A stretch of 64,000 bases of DNA. It comes from Amborella trichopoda (taxonomy: Eukaryota; Streptophyta; Magnoliopsida; Amborellales; Amborellaceae). Made by a program: the position numbers and the translations under genes. The first letter of the stretch is position 1. Every line of letters begins with the position of its first letter. This document shows, in pieces, positions 1 to 11,452 of this stretch. The notes under the pieces are model-generated. The model was not told the DNA's origin, searched no databases, and was given only the letters and a program-made list of their open reading frames with translations. The stretch is from positions 292,524-356,523 of the forward strand of contig NW_006499969.1 in NCBI RefSeq assembly GCF_000471905.2, in the 5' to 3' direction.

Positions 1-170
1 GCGGGCATTCAGGGAAACATCTCTCTCATTATCTGTGTCAACCTCGGTTTTGAAGTCATGTCTCCATTCTGCTACCCAGACAAGCGCGGGCCTTGGTCAA
101 GACAGTTGAATGGTGGCCCCAAGCTTTACGAGCACATTGGCTTATGAGTTTAGCCTTCTAGGGATATGAC
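1..170 (-). pseudogene. Tat-type pol fragment (RNase H to integrase linker)
   Basis: Read on the minus strand, one frame runs through this stretch with two stop codons. It matches the linker after the second RNase H of Tat-A (about 9,469-9,638), including IPRRLNS and LVWVAEWRH, and the nucleotide match is close too. It is therefore the end of another Tat pol lying in the opposite orientation to Tat-A. The match runs up to the Tat-A LTR, whose left flank ends ATGAC, so Tat-A seems to have inserted into a relative. The rest of that element lies outside the window or was deleted. Confidence 0.8.
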
Positions 171-1462
171 TGTTTGAACGCATTTTTCAGCAGCTTGTTC
201 CCTAATGCGAAATGAAGATGAAGCAGGTCATTAAAGCCTATAAAATAAGTGAAAATTTTGATGGTCCCAGAATTTCCTCAGAATTGGTCAAGATCTTCAT
301 TATCACTCTAAAAGGCCACCTGCCAAGTTTCATCATGATTAGACATGCCTAAGGCGGTGAACACAAAGAAACAATCTCAGAAAAATTAGTCTTTAGCACC
401 CAGAAATGGACCCCATAACAAATTGTTGTGGGATCAGCACCATTAGATCTGACACGTTTGAAAACCCTTATGGGTCAAGTTTTGGCTTTATCAGGCACTC
501 CAAGACATTGTTATGGGTAAAATACCGAAAAGGGGTAGGTCACACACTATTCCCGTGTGGCCACCCTACACTAAAATACTATTAAAGGTGGTTGTTCTTA
601 CAGCAACAGGCAGGGAAGTTTGCGGCCTATATCTCACTCGTTTCAAGTCGGATCACTCTCAAATTTGGTGAGCATGTTCATCTCATCAAGATGAGCAATT
701 CAATATGTGGTATACCCCATGACAATGCTCGAATAGGGGGAAAAACTAGAGAGAAGTTACTGATTCGTGAAGGAGGTTCCAGAAAATTTAGCAATAGCAC
801 AACCCACTCTGGTGGCCAAATCACGATGCTCGCATACCCGATTGACACGAAACCAATTGCATTATGTGTGTAAGGTTCATGGCCATCTCTTGTCTGAACT
901 TCGCATATGATGAACGGTTGGTTTTTACATGCGAAGGCGTCAAAGCTACTGTAAATTTTTACCACCGGATTTCAAGATTCTAGCCAAAAACTCAAGACGA
1001 CAAAATCTTCATCCAGACACGAAATCAAGCTGCAATTGTTGAAACGTGATCATAACGGCATTCTCAGTGTGATTCGATGAAGAAACAGAGAAAAAAAATC
1101 AAAACATGAATACACAATCGATCATAAGATTTCAACATTCATCCCAAATTCAAGTCTCATGATCATGCTTTAAAACATGATTCATGGCTCGAAGTTGGTA
1201 TCAAATTGATCGCTATGCCGAGCCCTAAAAGAAAACAATCATCTTTTGATCAAACGAGTATCAGAACAACCCCGGATCACTCATGAAAGATCACGCAAGT
1301 TCTCGGACAACACTAGGGACTGTTTTGAAATTCCACACATTGTTAGACAAGGGCAATACATTCTTTTTGCACCCATTTTAGAATTTCTTTTAATTCAATT
1401 AAATTGTAATTATCTTCAATTTTAGGTAGTTTTTTAGCCTACACACATGTTTTATCCCAATT

Positions 1463-1470
1463 CTATATAA
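1463..1470 (+). promoter_or_regulatory. TATA box of the Tat-A LTR
   Basis: CTATATAA lies about 55 bases upstream of an AATAAA signal, the usual U3/R arrangement. A TATA-type motif occurs at the matching place in the solo LTR (43,225) and, on the minus strand, in both Tat-B LTRs (about 24,291 and 40,594). Confidence 0.7.
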
Positions 1471-1519
1471 GCATGCAAAGCTAAATTGTAAACGGCTTCG
1501 GTTCATTCTTCAATCAATC

Positions 1520-1525
1520 AATAAA
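1520..1525 (+). terminator. LTR poly(A) signal
   Basis: AATAAA follows the TATA box at the right distance for the R region. The same signal is present in the solo LTR (43,311) and in reverse in both Tat-B LTRs (24,233 and 40,536). Confidence 0.6.
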
Positions 1526-1610
1526 GACTTCATTTTTGCTTAAGCTCGTGGTGCGTATTAGAGATATGGAGAGGAGAGAGAAGAAAAGGGTCGGTACCCT
1601 TCAATAAGAT

Positions 1611-1860
1611 AACTTTCTCTCTCCTCCCCTCTTTCTCTTCTCTCTTTCTCTCTCTTCCCTTATTTCTCTCTTCTCCTCTCTTTCTCTCTCCTTTTTTCTC
1701 ATCTTTATCTCTCTTTCTCTCTTCTTCTCATCTCTATATCTCTTTCTCTCTCTTTTTCTCATCTCTATCTCTCTCTCTCTTCATCTCATCTTTATCTCTA
1801 TTTCTCTCTCTTCTTCTCATCTCTCTCTCTCTCTCTTCATCTTATCTCTTTCTTCACTTT
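1611..1860 (+). repeat. TC-rich pyrimidine tract in U5
   Basis: About 250 bases are almost only C and T, built from TCTCTCTT-like units. The matching purine tracts (GAGA-rich, element reversed) are at about 23,930-24,200 and 40,240-40,500 in Tat-B. Open frames across this tract are low-complexity and not genes. Confidence 0.85.
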
Positions 1861-1862
1861 GT

Positions 1863-2430
1863 CTAACACAGTCAGCGATGACTAGTATCGTTTGTGTTCT
1901 CTTTCTTCTCTGTCCAATACAGTCGGTGAAGCCTAACGCTCACTGTATTTTCTCTTTCTTCTCTGTCTAATACAATCAGTGAAGCCTAGCATTGATTGCA
2001 TTTTATCTCTCTTCTCTATTTAATACAGTCAGTGAAGCCTAGCATCAACTGCATTTTCTCTCTCTTCTCTAACACAATTGGTGAAGCCTAATGCAGGCTG
2101 CATTTTCTCTCTCTCTGTCTAATACAGTCGGTGAAGTCAAAGCACCAACTGCATTTTCTCTCTCTTCTCTGTCTATTATAGTTGGCGAAGCCTAGCGCCG
2201 ACTGCATTTTCTCTCTTCTTTGTTTAATACAGTCGACGAAGCCTCGCATTGATTGCATCTGCTCTCTCTTCTTCTTCTAACACAGTCGGTGAAGCATAGT
2301 ACTGACTGCATCTTCCCACTTCTTTATTTGATACAGTGGGCGATGCTCAGTGTCGACTGTGTCTTCTTTTTTGTCTCTGCCTAATGCAGCCGGCAACGCC
2401 TAACATCGTATAGCACTGTCTATTTTTTCT
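1863..2430 (+). repeat. Tandem hairpin array in the Tat LTR (about 11 units of 50-56 bp)
   Basis: Each unit has a left arm like ACAGTCGGTGAAGCC, a short loop, a right arm like GCGCCGACTGCA, and a pyrimidine spacer. The two arms are inverted repeats, so each unit can form a stem-loop of 6-8 pairs. The array recurs in reverse in Tat-B at about 23,530-23,930 and 39,860-40,230. Several units keep pairing although arm sequences differ. Confidence 0.75.
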
Positions 2431-3159
2431 CTTCTCCCATATTCTTCTTCTTCTTTCTGTTCTCTTCTTCTCTCACCTTTCTTCTTATTCTTTCTTTATG
2501 ATCTTTCATTTTGTTATTCTTTCGTTTGATTAGGAGGGTTTGAGATTAGCCTGTTATGTTGGTCCTGTCATCTAGTCATAATTTTGTTGCGTCTGAACTA
2601 TTATGCCCGCTTTATTGCCATGACAGACTAACCATCGTGTATAGCTAGTCAGTATCGGTATTGACGTCTAGTAGTAATGTTGTTGAGCCGGTCAAAGTTA
2701 TCAAACTCGTTTTACTACCACGTCAGGCTAATTACTCACCAGTTTAGTCACCACGCTGATCTTCCTGCGTGGTCAAATTCTTCTTTCCCCCATCTTCCTC
2801 TCTCATTTTTCTCTTCTTCTTTTGAATGTGCATGCTTGTGTACGTTCACCCAAGATGAAAAGGTTAGGTCTTTGACCCACCTATCTTAGAACCTTTGCCA
2901 TATGTGTGTGATTACAAAAAACAGGAGAATACAAGCCAAGAGAGGTGATTCTGAACCAATTTTATTACTGGGGGACTTTCTTCGTGATTTAAGAAAGAAC
3001 CCACTCGAGCTAGCCCAAGTAAATCCCAAACCCACTGCCCTTATTCTCAAAGGAGGTTCCCATGAGAGCAATCTCAAAATGTCCCGAGTCTCCCCGAAAC
3101 CTAAGACACGTGTCTCTTGATTATCTGGATTCGGAGGGTGGGATCGAGGCACCAAACCA

Positions 3160-3181
3160 GCTTAGCGACTCCACTGGGGAC
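3160..3181 (+). other. Primer binding site of Tat-A
   Basis: GCTTAGCGACTCCACTGGGG directly follows the CA end of the LTR. It resembles the TGGCGACTCC-type PBS that I associate with Tat/Ogre elements. The matching tRNA was not checked. Tat-B has a related site at 39,057-39,078. Confidence 0.55.
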
Positions 3182-3439
3182 TTACTCCCCCTTAGTCAGA
3201 TCATTCTTGTTTGGCTAGTTTCTTCTTTTATTATATGCTTTTATTATCTTTTCGCACATCACTTTTGGCTTGCGGGTTTTGTTACCCATTCATCCGAATC
3301 GGGGACTTCCTTATCCTCGCATTCGCGAGTGCCCTTAGGGAACAAGTTTCTCCAACTTCGTTGCCAACCATCCTTTTGAGAAAAAGACTCCTTGTCTAGC
3401 TCCCAAGTCTTAACTTGAACTGATGTGAGGGGAGACTTA

Positions 3440-4800
3440 ATGGTCTCTCAGTCCCCATCTCCTCGCTCTGGTGGAACCTCCACCAAGGCACTCGGCATTA
3501 GCAACACGTCCGTTGCCACACACAGCATGCACTCATCCACCGACAAGTCACTTATCGGTTGTAATGCCAAGGTACACCAGAGGGCTGCCTAGTCCCTGTC
3601 TGAAAATGGCAAGCAAGTTGCCATTGCTTCTGTGGGTCGTCGTAAGGCTACCCCCCACATTCCTGCACAACCATGAGTCCCTATCTCTAGAGGCTTGGCA
3701 CATAGAGGTAGAGACTTACGGTCTCTACCCCTCACACACACCATAAGGCTCATTGGTCATCCACTCGAGTCACACCTCAGGGCAACCCTTCTGTTACCTT
3801 GAGTCCGCGTCCAGGATCAGACCTTTCAAGGCCAGGTCCTGCACACACTAATCACATACATCTTACTCCTTGGGGCAATGTCATCATTGCGTCAGCCCGA
3901 GTACACAGGAGACGACCTCCTCGTCTTCTTACTCAGCACACACATGCGCACCCTATAAGGGGCAAGCCTCCACTTGTTCTCTTGTAGACACTTGCTCACA
4001 GTTCTCGACCTCCTAAGGCCAGACCCCTTGCCCTAGCCCGGGCTAAGCCCCATGTCCCCAGTGATCCTTCTTCAAGAGATGCACACGTGTCACCGTCACA
4101 GACAGCCCCTCGCCCTCATTATGAGTCGAACATGCTCTTCCTTGCTCCTCCTTCTTCGGCTAAGCACCTCCAGCCATGGTACTCAATGACTTTTCCCAAG
4201 AGTACCATCCTCAACCAGCCTCATTATTTTGGTCGTGTCTCTGGAGCCCACAAGAGAGCTCGAGGCAAAGACGTGATGGAAGATGGAGTCCTTCATCCTC
4301 CTCGATCCAAGATGACCCCAGTCCTTGGGCCTCATCGTTTGCTGCACCTGATGGAGAGGGCTCTCTCTTGTGTAAGAAGAGCCAATCAGTTGCAATCCCG
4401 ATCACTGTTTTGACGCGAGGTCCATCAAAGCCTCAATGTTAATTGTGATAGAGGTCTTCAAATTCTGATCAAGGAAGTGACCAAGGCAGTCAGGGCAACC
4501 AGCTCTGACAACCCTCTACGCCTGAATCCCTTCTACCCTCTTCAGATGACAAAGCCTGAAGAAGAAGGCCATGAGCCTTGCACTTTGATTATGCCATAAA
4601 AGACGACCCGGCCACTCAGTAGCCACGGTCCCAACACCCTCAAGAACTTATCCTCCCATGATCGGCATACAAGAGTTGAGTACAGTCGGGGCACATTGGA
4701 CCCCAACTGACCGATCTACCACACACGACCCGTCAAGTATGCAAGCCCTCAAATGCAAATAATTGTTGATCTCCCTAGATAAATAGTCAGCGTAACGGTT
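3440..4800 (+). pseudogene. Tat-A ORF1 / gag N-terminal region, decayed
   Basis: No clean frame spans this stretch. A frame starting at 3,440 matches, with one stop, the minus-strand frame of Tat-B at 38,887-38,546; both share words such as TSVA, SMH and GKQV followed by RKATPHI or RATPHI. Further on, 4,261-4,600 matches Tat-B 37,980-37,594 (EDGVLHPPR / EDRVLHPPR, then RANQL). Conservation in two copies supports a real coding region upstream of the gag core, probably the N-terminus of gag or an extra ORF. It is Pro/Ser/His-rich with no recognised domain. Frameshifts are frequent. Confidence 0.5.
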
Positions 4801-4809
4801 GTAAGCAAG

Positions 4810-6417
4810 GCTAGTGAGGTGCAAGAAGAGCGCAAGTATAAGTTGGAAGAGATGGTGCGCGCGATGATGGAAAAGATCGATCGTATAGACGTCGCAAAAC
4901 AATCAGCTAATCATGAGGTCCATTGCCATCACTCTGATGGTGCATCTCCAAGGCAGCCCCTTCCCTCTACCTCACAATACAATTATGTCCCTCACCCCAT
5001 CTCACAGGCAGACATTGATTCTATGGTAACCCATAACGTAAAGAACAGACAAATCCCCGGATACAGGTTGTGATGCCTTATCAAAGGCCCTACCCTTCAT
5101 ATATTGATCAGGTCCCATTTCCCGCAGATTACAAGAAAGGAAAGTTTCCTCTTTTCGATGGAACCACATCCTCAAATCAACATATCACCCACTTCTAGGC
5201 AACGTGCCGAGAAATAGCAGCTGATGGAAGACTCCTTCTCCGTCAATTCGTTGAGACCCTTAATGGCCTAGCTTTTCAATGGTATGCTCATCTCCCTCTA
5301 AACTTGGTGCATACATGGGAGGAAATAGAGAAATTGTTCTATCAGTGCTTTTATGAAGTTGAGAGAGAGGTTCAAACCATTGAACTTCTCACCTTGACTC
5401 AAGACCCCGATGAGCCTATGGACCAGTTCATATCAAGATGGAGAAACCCGCCATCCTAATCCTATGCCCGAGAAGGAAGCAGTCTAAATTTGTGTGCAGA
5501 ACATGCGACCTGAGATTGCTCTATACGTTGAGGCCTCCTCTAATCTAACTTCCATGTCAAAGCTAATCTCTAAATTAATCTGCATAGAAAGCCTATCACA
5601 CCACCAGGTGGGTCATGACAACAGTCTACAAGCTCAACGAATAACCGGGGCAATGGTAACCCTCGCACTAACACCCAGGGAAGCCAACAAAAGGAGCAAT
5701 CAATGCAGCCATCATAGTCACTGATCCAAAGAAGTCTACCTCCCAAACATTGGACCTCTCAAACGGGGTGAGCACAGCGAAAACAACACCCCAGGCAGGC
5801 AAGCAACAATAGTAGTACAATAGAGGACCCCCACCGGCGAATCTTAATCGGGATGAATATTTCACTAGGCATTGGAACAAGGTCCTTTGAAAAGGAATGG
5901 ATCCCTGCACAGTTCCGGTTATTAGTGGAACAAAATATGATTCGGCTTCCAAAAGCCAAGTTCCCTGAGCAAGTTGGCCTTGACACTCAGGCAAATTATT
6001 GTGCTTACCATAGAAGGATCAATCATCCCAAGGACAACTGCTACACTCTAAAAGATATCATCAAGGCCCTGATTCAGAAAGTTCAGATAAATCTTGAAGA
6101 CTTAAACAAAGCTTCGGGGCAGCTGAAGCCTCCCATGCAGTAACAGTCCAAGAGGAAGTCGAAATACTTGGTATCCTTTACACTCTCTTTGTTATAATGC
6201 TTCAAGAAGGTGTAATTACAATGAAGCTCGCAAGACATCCTCGATGCCTTGCTCAGGGGACTGAGGACCGATGGTGTTTGTATTACCAAATAAGGGACCA
6301 CTACCTGTGGGAATGTACCAATTTCCATGATATATTTGCAAAGAAAATACGGGAATGTCAGGAATTTTACCACGCCCCAGTAAATAATCCTCAAGCCACT
6401 ACTCTATCAGTGTAAGA
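4810..6417 (+). pseudogene. Tat-A gag: capsid core and zinc-finger-like C-terminus
   Basis: Gag forms the virus-like particle and binds RNA. The part around 5,100-5,460 reads in pieces as the retrotransposon gag core, with YQCFYEVEREVQTIE and DQFISRWR, and matches Tat-B 37,261-36,844. The C-terminal part (5,853-6,143) contains YCAYHRRINHPKDNCY, a C-x2-H-x4-H-x4-C pattern of the kind Tat gags have in place of the retroviral CCHC knuckle. A second similar block (WCLYYQIRDHYLWEC) lies near 6,270. Stops at 5,073 and 6,143 and several frameshifts show decay. Confidence 0.75.
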
Positions 6418-6486
6418 GGAGGACCTCCCAACACAAGACCCTCTCAGTAACGATTCAGACTCTGTTGAACCCTCGATTTCCCATCC

Positions 6487-7200
6487 ATGGTAGTCCACCA
6501 CGGGCAAAGCAGACTCAAGTCCTTAAGACGAGAAGCAGTTCGCCAAGCTAGGGCTGTTAGAAAGCCTAGGGAGACGACACCTCAAAAAACCAAAAGGGAA
6601 CAGGCACCAAGGGCTTCTTGCCGGAGTAACAAGATGGCTCAACCGCCAGTTGAGCAAGAATTTCTCAGGCCCCTTCCCCCACTAGCAACCTTATTGGATT
6701 TTATCCCAAGCATGATCCTCCTTCCTTATCATCAAGAAGACGCTCCTGCACCATCTTCCACTCAGAGCATGTCCATTGAGGGTGACAATGTTAAAAGCAT
6801 TCCTCAATGGTCTAAGCATGAAAAATACCTAAAAGACCCCCTGCACACATCCAACCCTAGTGATGACACAAAACGCTGCCCAGATTTGTTTGATGAGGGG
6901 AACGACTTTAAAATTCCTCCACCTTCTAACCCTTCTCCTTCTTCTTCTTCTCACCATTTCTCTTCTATCTCTCCTGCAGTTATAACCTTGGTATGTCCGG
7001 ACTTCGAGGCCCTTGATCGAGAACTTGAAGGATCCAATATAACTAAGACGCAATGAAAGTGATTGAAGAAGATGCTAGCCCAAAAAGCACGATTCTTAAC
7101 AGTTGCTGAGGCCCTGGCAGCTCGAGCCAAAGCACAGTCATCCTCCTCAAAGAAGCACAAAAAGTCAACCTCAGTGGCCACTTGAGCCCGACTTTGAGCA
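6487..7200 (+). pseudogene. Tat-A gag-pol linker, basic then Pro/Ser-rich
   Basis: An open frame of 189 residues starts Arg/Lys-rich, then has a Pro/Ser-rich stretch (PPPSNPSPSSSS) and ends TLVCPDFEALDRELEG; a tail rich in AAARAKAQSSSSKK follows. Tat-B has the same region in reverse at about 35,750-34,850. Residues near 6,780-6,855 (VKSIPQWSKHEKYLKDPLHT) occur once here but as a tandem repeat in Tat-B. Protease should follow this linker, as it does in Tat-B, but none is seen between 7,200 and 7,650. Confidence 0.55.
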
Positions 7201-7659
7201 GAGACTGGAAGAATCAAGGGGGCAGAGTTTTTACTCTTGAGAAGTTTGCCACATGGTACAAGTGTAAGAAGCACAAGCTAGCATGGGGCAAACATTGCTA
7301 GCACCCGTGCAAATACCGTGTGACTCACACGAAGACACTTCTTCCCTCAAAATCTTCGAACCTTAGTTTCCCTGCAACTTTCAAAACAAACTCCCACATC
7401 CTGACTGGTTGCTTAAGTTTGAGGTTGACCTTTCCGTCCCTCAATTCGAGAAAGGCACAGAAATCATGATATACTTTGGAGCCCTATTGGAGACAGAGAT
7501 GTCAGGGTCAAGGGTCTCTACACTTGAGGTTGATGAAAAGACCTCTAAAAACAACGAGAAGAGTTGCGAGAAGTCTCAGAAGAATGGGAAGCAGGCAATC
7601 AAGCTACTGCTGATGAGCTTGAAGAAATAAATCTGGGCGATGAAGCCGACCCTAGGCCT

Positions 7660-8790
7660 ATTTTTATTTCAGTAAATATGTCTCCAGAAGAAAATGAAAA
7701 TTTCACTACTTTCTTATGAGCAAATCGAGACGTCTTTGCCTGGCATTACCATGAGATGAGTAGTCTAGACCCTCAAGTCGTTGTTCACTGTCTTGGCATT
7801 AATTCGACTGTCAAGCCCGTCAAACAAAAATCGTGAAGGTTCAGGCTTGACCTCGAGATGCAGATAAACATAGGAAACTAAACTCAGACAAGCAGTCTTT
7901 ACTCATGAAGTCAAATACCCAAAATGGCTAGCGAATGTTATTTTGGTCAAGAAGAAGAATGGCCAAATTAGGGTCTGCATCGACTTCCGTGACCTCAATA
8001 CCACTTATCCCAAGGATAACTTCCCAGTGCCATTCACCGAGATGCTCATCGACTCAACATCTCACTGTCAAATTGTTTCCTTCATTGATGGATACTCCAG
8101 TTATAATCAAATACGAATGGCGCCTAAAGATGAGGAGGCCATTGCATTCCTAACGCCAAAAGGGGTCTTTTGTTACACAATGATGCTTTTTGGATTAAAG
8201 AATGCTGGTGCCACATACCAGAGAGCAATGACTACCATCTTCAAAGACATGATGCAAAAAGAGGTGAAGTGTTATGTAGATGATTTGGTGATAAAATCGG
8301 AAGAAAAGGATGCTCACATGAGAGACCTTGAAAAAGTATTCGAGCGGTTGCGTCTTCATCAACTAAAATGAACCCGTTGAAATGTGCTTTTGGCATGCAT
8401 TAAGGAAATTTCTTGGGGTTTATTGTTAGACACCAAGCGCTTGAAGTTGAGCCAGTCAAAATCAAGGCAATCCAAGAAATGCTATCACCAACTACACTGC
8501 GAGGACTGCGCTCTCGTCGAGGGCAGCTAGCTTACAGCCATAGGTTCATCTCAAATCTCTCAGGTCGTTGTAAACCATTCACACACCTGTTAAAGAAGGA
8601 TACCCCATTCATCTGGGATGAAGCATGTCAGGCAGCCCTTGATGACATCAAGCAATATTTACTCAACCCTCCAGTACTCTATACACCAATGCTAGGAAAG
8701 CCTCTCATCCTATACGTGACTACTCCGGAGGAGTCACTTGGGGCATTGTTGGCACAAAACAATGATGAGGGGAAAGAATTGCATTAAACT
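7660..8790 (+). pseudogene. Tat-A reverse transcriptase and connection
   Basis: This copies the element RNA into DNA. N-terminal words FTTFL and NRDVFAWHYHEMSSLDP (7,700-7,770) are typical of the start of Tat RT. The frame at 7,943-8,371 holds PKDNFPVPF, motif A FIDGYSSYNQI, FGLKNAGATYQRAM and the catalytic YVDD near 8,275. A stop at 8,369 and a frame change lead to LGFIVRH and the connection domain (8,413-8,787), ending in the start of the first RNase H (ILYVTTPEESLGALLAQ). Catalytic Asp pairs are intact, but stops and shifts make it a pseudogene. Confidence 0.88.
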
Positions 8791-8804
8791 CTCTCAGCCG
8801 CACG

Positions 8805-9722
8805 ATGCAAGGGGCCGAGAAGAATTATTCCCTTATAGAGAAGATGTGCTTAGCCCTGATCTTCGTGGTACAAAAACTTCGCCACTACTTACTTGGTCAT
8901 GAAGTGAAACTTATATCAAAAGCAGATCCTATAAAGTTTCTCATGACATGCCCATGCCTGTCAGGACGTCTTGCTAAATGGGCATTACTGTTGATGGAAT
9001 CTGACAACACATATGTCCCACAAAAGGCCATCAAAGGCCACGCCCTAGCTGATTTTCTCCCAGCACACCCCGTACCGGTGGAGTCTCTGTTATCAAGGGA
9101 CCTCCTTGATGAAGAAATATTCTGCACCGAGCTTGCCCATGTGTGGGAAATGTATTTCGACGGAGCCTTTCATGCAGACTGTGGAGGTGTCAGAGTGGTA
9201 TTTCTAACCCTGAAAGGAGGAGTGTTTATGCTTTCTTTCTCTCTCACCAAGGTCGATTCTTACAACGAGGTAGAATATCAGGCCCTTATAATTGGCTTAG
9301 AGATAGCCTTTGATCTAGACTTGAAGCAGCTCAAGATTTATCGCGACTCTAAGTTGGTTATTCCTCAACTCAAAGGGATCTACGATGTGAGAAAAGAAAC
9401 TCTCAAGCCTTATCACGATACTGCAAAATCGTACATGGCTCAATTTGAGGATATATCCCTAAGTAACATCCCTAGAAGGCTAAACTCGCAAGCTGACACA
9501 CTTGCAAAACTCAGGGCTACAATTCAATGGTCCTCATCAGGACCCACGCTTGTTTGGGTGGCAGAATGGAGACACAATGAACTAAGAACCGAGGTTGATG
9601 CTGATGATGAGAGAAATATCTTTTCTGAGTGCCCTCCTTATCTGTTCAGCGCACTTCTATCAGCTAAAGAAGTACTTAAGACAGAACAAGAAATGAGAAG
9701 GAGTCAAGCAGCTAGGGATTGA
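8805..9722 (+). pseudogene. Tat-A dual RNase H (gypsy type plus plant/archaeal type)
   Basis: The longest intact frame of the element, 305 residues. Residues 1-50 finish the normal gypsy RNase H (YSLIEKMCLALIFVVQKLRHY). Residues 113-235 are a second RNase H with its four acidic residues in place: D119 (MYFDG), E157 (NEVEYQALIIGL), D181 (YRDSKLV) and D231 (NSQADTLAKL). Two adjacent RNase H domains are characteristic of the Tat lineage. RNase H removes RNA from the RNA/DNA hybrid during reverse transcription. Confidence 0.88.
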
Positions 9723-9755
9723 AACCCAGAACCAGAGTTCTTTAACCCAATATGC

Positions 9756-10687
9756 ATGAAAGTTAAGCAGGTAGAAGATTGGAGAGAGCCTATCACTAGT
9801 TTTATAAAACATGGTAGGCTCCCGAAAGATCGTGTTGAACGCAACAGCATACGTCGAATGTCTACCAAGTATACCCCACTTGAAGGAGATGCTCTCTTCA
9901 GGCGATCATTTGACGGTATTCTTCTTAAATATGTGGATGTCCAAGAAGCAAATAAGGTGTTAGAAGAAGCCCACTCGGGCATTTGTTGACTACACTAATC
10001 TGGTCCTAAGCTTTATGAATTAATATGCAGGTTGGGATACTATTGGCCTTCCATGATCGCCAATTCCTTAAACTATGCTAAAAAGTGCCAAGTATACCAA
10101 AATACACTCAAGCCTTGTTCACCAGCCTCCAAAGCCCTTACACCCTATAGTGGCATCATGGCCCTTCTCACAATGGGGCATGGACATTGCAGGGCCTATT
10201 GACCCTCCTTCGGCAATGGGTCATGTCTTCATTCTAGTTGCAATAGAGTACTTCTCTAAGTGGGTTGAAGCGGTCACACTTAAGCAAGTTCCTGGGACAA
10301 CAGTGGCCGACTTCGTTCGTCATCACATCATATATTGGTTTGAAGTTTCTGACCGGATTATATCTAACCATGGTCCTCAGTTTCGGAGCCACCATATTGA
10401 TCGTTTGGCCAACAAGTTTGGTGGAGGTACTCAACTATGTACCACCCTCAGGCGGACATATTATTTGAGGCTTTCAATAAGACTCTGTACAATGTTTTAC
10501 GAAAATTGGTGTCAAACAAGAAAAAGAATAGGAATGAGAAGCTTCTTAAAGCACTACGGGCTTATCGTACTACTACATAGAATGCTACTGATTCCACTCC
10601 TTATTCTCTGATTGATGAGAATAAGAAATAACCGAAGACGAGATAGTCAAGCTCCGGTATCAAGAATTGGATGCTCTCGATGAAAAG
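9756..10687 (+). pseudogene. Tat-A integrase, N-terminal and core part
   Basis: Integrase inserts the cDNA. The zinc-binding H2C2 part is seen as EEAHSGIC then RLGYYWPSM and AKKCQVYQ (9,965-10,095), broken by a stop at 9,987. The core begins WGMDIAGP and AIEYFSKWVEAV (10,165-10,275). The second catalytic Asp expected in the IISDNGxQF motif is changed: the frame reads IISNHGPQF near 10,362. That alone should kill catalysis. The frame degrades after 10,440 and runs into the assembly gap. Confidence 0.8.
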
Positions 10688-11253
10688 NNNNNNNNNNNNN
10701 NNNNNNNNNNNNNNNNNNNNNNNNNNNNNNNNNNNNNNNNNNNNNNNNNNNNNNNNNNNNNNNNNNNNNNNNNNNNNNNNNNNNNNNNNNNNNNNNNNNN
10801 NNNNNNNNNNNNNNNNNNNNNNNNNNNNNNNNNNNNNNNNNNNNNNNNNNNNNNNNNNNNNNNNNNNNNNNNNNNNNNNNNNNNNNNNNNNNNNNNNNNN
10901 NNNNNNNNNNNNNNNNNNNNNNNNNNNNNNNNNNNNNNNNNNNNNNNNNNNNNNNNNNNNNNNNNNNNNNNNNNNNNNNNNNNNNNNNNNNNNNNNNNNN
11001 NNNNNNNNNNNNNNNNNNNNNNNNNNNNNNNNNNNNNNNNNNNNNNNNNNNNNNNNNNNNNNNNNNNNNNNNNNNNNNNNNNNNNNNNNNNNNNNNNNNN
11101 NNNNNNNNNNNNNNNNNNNNNNNNNNNNNNNNNNNNNNNNNNNNNNNNNNNNNNNNNNNNNNNNNNNNNNNNNNNNNNNNNNNNNNNNNNNNNNNNNNNN
11201 NNNNNNNNNNNNNNNNNNNNNNNNNNNNNNNNNNNNNNNNNNNNNNNNNNNNN
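10688..11253. other. Assembly gap (566 N)
   Basis: A run of N interrupts integrase. Flanking frames on both sides are integrase, so the missing part is probably the end of the core and start of the C-terminal domain. True gap size is unknown; any open frame across it is an artefact. Confidence 0.99.
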
Positions 11254-11452
11254 CTCGGTGATCTAGTTCTAGCCGTCAAGAAGCCCTATTGTTATGCATG
11301 GTCAGCGTAAGGGAAAATTTGAACCCCAATGGTAGGGTCCCTTTGTAATAAAAAAGGTCTCCCTAATTGAAGCCTACATACTGGCACATCTTGATGGGGA
11401 GGAGGCATTGCCCCCTATCAACGGGAGATACATAAAGAAGTACTATCCGTGA
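11254..11452 (+). pseudogene. Tat-A integrase C-terminal end
   Basis: After the gap the frames give LGDLVLAVKKP, then GPFVIKK and DGEEALPPINGRYIKKYYP, followed by TGA at 11,450-11,452. A basic GRYIKKYYP-like tail is the usual end of Tat pol. One frameshift and a stop lie between the blocks. Confidence 0.7.

Larger units (their letters stand above)
171..3159 (+). repeat. 5' LTR of Tat-A
   Basis: It starts TGTTTGAACGCATTTTTCAG and ends ACCAAACCA just before the PBS. The start aligns with the solo LTR at 42,071 and with the reverse complement of 41,910; the end aligns with 44,997 and 39,079. Length is about 2.99 kb, long as is typical of Tat elements. It has a TATA box and AATAAA signal in the middle, so U3 is about 1.3 kb. 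An unusually long U5 of about 1.6 kb holds a pyrimidine tract and a hairpin array. Small reading frames such as 592-873 are not conserved and look fortuitous. Confidence 0.85.

Noticed and set aside
592-965. Overlapping open frames in the Tat-A LTR (592-873 plus, 678-965 minus)
   Set aside because: They lie in U3 of an LTR and are not kept as frames in the homologous Tat-B or solo LTRs.
10647-11279. Frames of about 200 residues across the gap
   Set aside because: They consist almost wholly of N positions.
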